This document shows, piece after piece, positions 59,125 to 64,000 of a DNA stretch of 64,000 nucleotides. The translations under genes were made by a program, and so were the position numbers. The stretch is from Clarkia xantiana subsp. parviflora (taxonomy: Eukaryota > Streptophyta > Magnoliopsida > Myrtales > Onagraceae): positions 46,276,774-46,340,773 of the forward strand of contig JAPTYO010000001.1 in the NCBI GenBank assembly GCA_036873135.1. The letters are read 5' to 3'. Every line of letters starts with the position of its first letter. Within the stretch, counting starts at the first letter, position 1. Under the pieces are notes generated by a model. That model saw nothing but the letters and a program-made list of their open reading frames with translations, did not search any database and was not told the DNA's origin.

Positions 59125-61386
59125 TCAGGTTACCATGCTTGCATATCTCTCCATGTTCTAGTGTAAGCTCTCTAATATTCACTTTATTGTTACTCGTAAT
59201 TATAATTTGGATTGCCGGTTACTTTTGTCTTCTACGTGAATAGATCACTGGTTTGTATCGTAGAGTGTCTTCTTTGTGTTGTTGGTGATCTTGAATATTT
59301 CACAATACTGAAAATGATCCTTTTACCTTTTTTTAGGTGGATTGTATGGTGGTAAAATGTTTCCTTTTCTAGTGGAAAATGAGTACCTATTTGCATGGCT
59401 GTTTGTAATTTGCATTCAGGATCAGGCCCGCTTTGTTAGTATGTGTACGTTTACATGGTAGACACCATGCTTAAGAACAATTAGTAGTAAAAACAACTTA
59501 GATGTAGTGTGAAGGCAAAATATATGCACTACAAGAATAGTACAAAAGCATGGTATTTTTGCCTATTCCCTTTTCGACTCATTAGTTTTGAAGCATAAAA
59601 TGGAACTTTTAACTTGCAGCTGATTATGGTTATAGCCTTATAGGCGGTTGATCAGCTCATATAGGTGGTTGTTACTTGACAGGAATGATAGTAACACAAA
59701 AGCATGGTATTTTTGCCTATTCCCTTTTCGACTCATTAGTTTTGAAGCATAAAATGGAACTTTTAACTTGCAGCTGATTATGGTTATAGCCTTATAGGCG
59801 GTTGATCAGCTCATATAGGTGGTTGTTACTTGACAGGAATGATAGTAACACTGAAGTTCACTGTTTTTCACATAAGAAAAATAAGCCAAAAAGGTTAACA
59901 CAAATAAACCAATTGATCTACTCATATGACATGTTTATCCTTTATAGTTGGTCTCTTTGTATTCGATGAATTAGTGAACTTTCAGCTTTACTATATTTGA
60001 TTGCTTTTGCTCAAGAGGCATGATCTTAAGGCTTACGTATACAAACTGGTGCCTGAATATCAGTCTAGGTAGCGAAATCTTGCTTGATGGGGGATTAGTT
60101 TTGTTCACAGGAAATAGTAATTGTCTTTTCTTGCAGTAAATATTTGACGAGTTTGTGGAAGTAAAGTTTGAACTTGTTCCTTTTTCTAGCAGCAAAAATC
60201 ATCCCAAACAGTGTTCGTTTGCCGATTAACAGAGATTCATTAGTAGTTTTATCTGTTAACAGTTATTCATAAATGACTTGGCTTATAACTTCTATGCTTA
60301 AAATTATGAAAATAGTTTGAGGAACGGAAGAGCTTCTACATTGGCTTATTTTTCATTTTGAAGAGGAAACATGCGTTGATAGAGCTACTTAACCAGATAT
60401 TCTGAGATTGTTTGTGGTTCTGTTAAGAACAAGAAGATTACACTTTATTGTTGTTTCCTGAAACCCTTTCTGCTCAATTTGAAACACGTCCTGGAGATAG
60501 TCTCTTCCCAAAAGATTTAAAAAGATGGTGCATACCTCACTGTTAAAATTCTTCTTTTATATTTGCAAATCGAATGAGCGGTTATTTTGTTTTTGTTTTT
60601 TTGGGGTGTCACTTATTAGAAACATCTTGCTTTGCATATCTCTAGCATTGTATCTCCATACAATGTTCCTAGAATTTGTGTTTCATTTTCTACATAAGTA
60701 GGGTCCGGGGCATAGATTGATTGCTTCTGCTAAAGATTACGGCTTTAGATTCGGTTCATCTGCAGTAGCAGTTTTTGAAGCATAATGATATTAATTTTAG
60801 GATTGCAGAGAATGTGTGGACTTGGTAGAGAGCATGGGAAGATGAAAGCTGCTGATATTTGCTCTCCTGTGTGTAAAGATGGGATCTTGATGAGGGAGGG
60901 AGAACACTGTTTGACTTGAGGAAATTGAATTTGAAACGTTTTTTTGTTTGTTTTCTAAATTTTGCCGGGTGAAGAGAGCAGCAGCAGCAATAGCAATATT
61001 ATTGTTAATTGTAAATGGTGATTGAACCTTTAGTAGGATCAGCAATACTTGAGAAATACGATTTTATGACACGGAGAGGGGCGGTACACTAAAGATATTA
61101 TTTTGATGATTGTAGTAGAAATCCACAACTGAGGGTCAGTGGTGGTGTTATATTCTCTAGTATTTGTACTGTCTAACACTATAATATTAGATGTATTTGC
61201 TAATTAGTCTTTTCAAGTGTCTTGTGTTTCTTTTGGCTTAATATAGGTTCAATGTTAAGATATGTTTGGAATTTGGATTATTTAATCTAATGTTATAATA
61301 AGTTTTTTTGTTTTTTTTGGTTCTATATATGTTTTGAAAATGTTGTCCAATAGTGCATTCATCAGTCTTTCCTCAACTTTTTTAAA
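59125..61386. other. 3' flank of the phosphatase gene, no further gene seen
   Basis: Contains the 3' UTR, a 154-bp tandem duplication (59542-59849) and otherwise AT-rich sequence without a coding signal. Confidence 0.45.
59542..59849. repeat. 154-bp tandem duplication
   Basis: The block beginning acaaaagcatggtatttttg (59542) is repeated identically or nearly so from 59696, including 'ataggcggttgatcagctca' and 'gacaggaatgatagtaacac'. Two full copies and no third. The lack of divergence points to a recent event. Confidence 0.93.
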
Positions 61387-61795
61387 GGGTTAAGAACCTG
61401 TAAACAATAGAAGGTTTGCTCAATGTTTAAATTTGGTGCTTGAAGTTTGAAATGTTAAAATTAGTAGTCTTATGTTTCATTTTTGTTGAAATTTAGCGTC
61501 TCCGTGCGTCTTTTAATCTCTCTTCAATCATTTCATCATTTCACTCACCCGCTTAAAATCCATACCTATTTACTTTTCATAAAATCGTCAAGTTTGCCCC
61601 AAAACTTGAACTTGGTAAAAAAAAGTTTCCAGTAGAGTAGTGTGAAGCAATTTTTCTAATGACAACGGAGCGAGATTTACTTGCGCAGATGTTACCAGCT
61701 TCTTAGGTGAGGGTGGGAATGTGCATGGAAGCTCAAATTTGATAAGTACTCTCTATTTTAACATTTGAAACTTCAGAGACCAAATTTTAATATTA
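61387..61795. mobile_element. Long-TIR element, family B, right end lost
   Basis: The left arm starts gggttaagaacctgtaaaca. The inner right arm (near 61750-61800, 'aacatttgaaacttcagaga') is its inverse, but the terminal ~40 bp are missing. The interior 'gcgagatttacttgcgcaga' is the reverse of the family B copy at 4793-5321. Confidence 0.65.
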
Positions 61796-62178
61796 ACAGT
61801 CCGAAACGTGACGTGTCTAATTAAGCCGATATTCCATGTTGATTTGAGCATGATAAATAATAAATCCGCTAGCACTCGAGGCGGTAATTAACTGTCTCAT
61901 AAGTTCGAACTTAAATGTAGTTACCGGGAGTTGAACTAGTGCGCTTTGATAACCATTCGCGCCTTAACCAACTGTCTCATAAGCTCAAACTTGTGAGTGA
62001 AGGCGTCGAACACGTTCTTATTTATACTTTAACACTTAAATCACAACCTCAACCGATGTTCAGGACTGGGCCAGGCCAGGGGCAGGCACCATCGTCATCA
62101 CATGGTCGTATCTTCACAACTACAACCCGGTCAATGTTTTAAGTCTTGACTTGGGTGCAACTGTTATCATGCAACATC

Positions 62179-64000
62179 TTTTTTTTGGTAGAATGATGAA
62201 ATACAAACTAGAAACAAAAGGTTGTGCATAAGACAAATTCAGAACAACCAGCGTACCTAACTAAGGACAAATTGTCCTAATCAAACGGGATTCACAAATC
62301 TCAATCATGTCTTTAAAAGTACAAATCTGAACCTCACGAGGAGGGACACTATGAATAATGAAACTAGGCTGTTGATTGACCCAATCCTAACCATGACATC
62401 CGCGGCCGAGTTAGCTTCCTGATAGACATGCCTAAACTTGTATCTGCTAAATTGGAGTAAAAGATTCCTGCAATCTGAAATTATAGGCATGAGTTTCAAG
62501 TTAGCATCAACAATATCAGAAATGAGTTTATGAGCAACCAAAGCATCAGTTTCAATGTGTAATGACTTGATCTCCAGCTGGAGAGCAAGTGAAAGACCAT
62601 CACGAATTGCCCAAAATTCTGCAAGCAGACTATTAGTAGTGCCCAGGTTACGAGAAAATCATGAGATCCAGTTCCCATTCTTGTCACGGATGACACCTCC
62701 AGCTCCAGCTTTCCCCGGGTTCCCATGAGACGCCACATCCGTGTTGAGTTTTTCCCACCCATGTTCAGGAGGAGCCCACTTGACATGTATGGTCGTACAA
62801 GGTGTTGTCGCTACCTTCTTATCCATGTCATCTTGGTAGCACCTAGCTTGCATAAAATAGACAATAAGCACATCATTAGTAGCGGGTGCTACCCGAAAGA
62901 TAAAAGATTTCCTACTTTTCCAAATGTTCCAAAGACAATAACAGAAAAAAGTTCTCCAATACACGTCATGGACAAAAGTGTCATTTAGCGTGCAATTGAA
63001 TTTAATCCATTCTCCCAAAGGAAGGTTGAATGAAGCCAATGCGATAAGTAGGATATGGGCAATTGTCCCAAGTCCTCTTAGCGGGTTCACACACACGAAA
63101 AATATGATCAACATCCTCGATGTCTCTAGAGCAAACCTGACAGATGAGGGAAATGTTGCACCTCTTGTGGTTAAGTAGTAAAGCGGTGGCAAGTCTACCT
63201 CTAAAACTAAGCCAAACGAAGTAATGAATTCGGGGCACTATAGCAGTTTCCCAAATCCAATTCCACGAAGAGCCATAAGAAGAGATCTCCCAACCAGAAA
63301 GAGCTTCATATGCAGAAGAATTAGAGAAAGCTCCTATGTGAACTTTTCCAGATTAGAGAATCCTGCATAGCTCCAGTTATGTTACCTGGGATGCTCTTAA
63401 TAGCATCAATGATCTCAGCAGGAAGATAAATAGAAATGGACTCCAAATTCCATAGTCCGTTTTGAAAAATGTCTCCGACACTCATGGAGAGTTCATGTTC
63501 AAGGAGAGGACCCGACACAACTGATCTCAAGGGATTGCTCCCCAACCGGGTATCATTCCAAAGACTGATAGAGTTGCCATTGGCAACCGACCAACCCAAC
63601 CCGAGTTGGAGGGTATTAAAACCCTCTTGAATAGCTTTCCAATTACAAGGTGTTCGGCTGGAATGGGGATTTTGTTGCTTAGCAAATATATTATTTAGCA
63701 AATTTGACCACGGTGCATCCACATTTCTAAGTCTCCAGGCCAATCCTCCAAGAAGGGCCTTATTCCCCATCTCAGAGGATTTGATGCCTAAGCCCCCCAA
63801 AGAAACAGGTTTCAAAATCTCTTCCCAATTAACCAACTGCATTCTTTTCTTTTAATATGTACTACCCCACATAAAATTCTTGTTCAACTTATCCAGGTCC
63901 TTACATGTTTTTTTTGGCAGCATGGCAACGAGGTGGTGGACGTCTAACCTCTCACACCAACTAACTATAATTAGTTAAGTAAACTCAGACTTAACCACAG
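62179..64000 (-). pseudogene. LINE 3' half: RT end, zf-RVT and RNase H (runs off window)
   Basis: Read on the minus strand from the right edge: RT C-terminal region (KNFMWGS, then MQLVNWEEILKPVSLGGLGI, GNKALLGGLAWRLR), then zf-RVT (PRIHYFVWLSFRGRLATALL, C..C..D..H pattern in CNISLICQVCSRDIEDVDHI), then RNase H (HGWEKLNTDVASHGNPGKAG, AGGVIRDKNGNW, ALVAHKLISDIVDAN, YQEANSAADVMVR). A T-run at 62179-62186 is the poly-A tail in reverse. Several frameshifts and stops occur between domains, so it is inactive. Its 5' part lies beyond base 64000. Confidence 0.85.

Noticed and set aside
62159..62190. T-run as a transcription terminator
   Set aside because: It fits the reversed poly-A tail of the adjacent LINE.

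Overview
This window is plant nuclear DNA, most likely from a eudicot. It has AT-rich spacers, genes with many short introns, a chloroplast-targeted amino-acid enzyme, a plant mitochondrial uncoupling protein, and a dense load of plant-type transposon relics (LINE, Ty3/gypsy, Helitron, PIF/Harbinger MITE and long-TIR Mutator-like elements). No species assignment is attempted.

Seven protein-coding genes and one tRNA gene can be modelled. From left to right they are: (1) 1342-3411 (+), an RRM + CCCH zinc-finger splicing protein of the Ist3/RBMX2 type, 345 aa, 4 exons; (2) 6286-6717 (-), a single-exon pleckstrin-homology protein of the AtPH1 type, 143 aa; (3) 8114-12213 (-), anthranilate synthase alpha subunit, 592 aa, 11 exons; (4) 21911-35603 (+), SKI2-type exosome-associated RNA helicase, 1351 aa, 23 exons; (5) 36254-36325 (+), tRNA-Gly(UCC); (6) 36917-40329 (-), mitochondrial uncoupling protein, 291 aa, 9 exons; (7) 53452-55357 (+), beta-tubulin, 445 aa, 3 exons; (8) 57475-59124 (+), PP1-type protein phosphatase catalytic subunit, 311 aa, 3 exons. 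For every spliced gene the exon lengths given here sum to a whole number of codons. These are unlinked housekeeping functions. Nothing suggests that they work as a cluster.

The spacers are a transposon landscape. Regions 0.4-0.8, 3.8-5.3, 7.0-8.0, 14.6-21.4, 48.4-51.1, 52.3-53.1 and 61.4-61.8 kb hold several families of non-autonomous elements with long terminal inverted repeats. Their ends read GGGTTAA..., two copies have clear 9-bp target duplications, and most carry a CACGTGACC/CATGTGACC-like motif inside each arm. One copy (17328-17988) is an almost complete 661-bp foldback. One half-element is fused to a broken piece of an S-adenosylmethionine synthetase gene just upstream of SKI2. Two Helitrons with recognisable termini lie at 40940-43666 (-), which carries a broken receptor-kinase-like fragment, and about 44315-45780 (+). 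LINE 3' ends lie at 14797-16262 (-) and 62179-64000 (-, running off the window), with an older LINE RNase H relic at 7366-7775 (+). A truncated LTR retrotransposon is at 13395-14320 (-), and a decayed Ty3/gypsy integrase region is at 51130-52172 (+).

The parts most worth a second look are the shared architecture of the long-TIR families, the SAM-synthetase capture, the kinase-carrying Helitron, a 122-nt hairpin at 19153-19274, and two non-canonical splice junctions (SKI2 intron 10 and uncoupling-protein intron 4). All calls come from reading the sequence. No database search was run.
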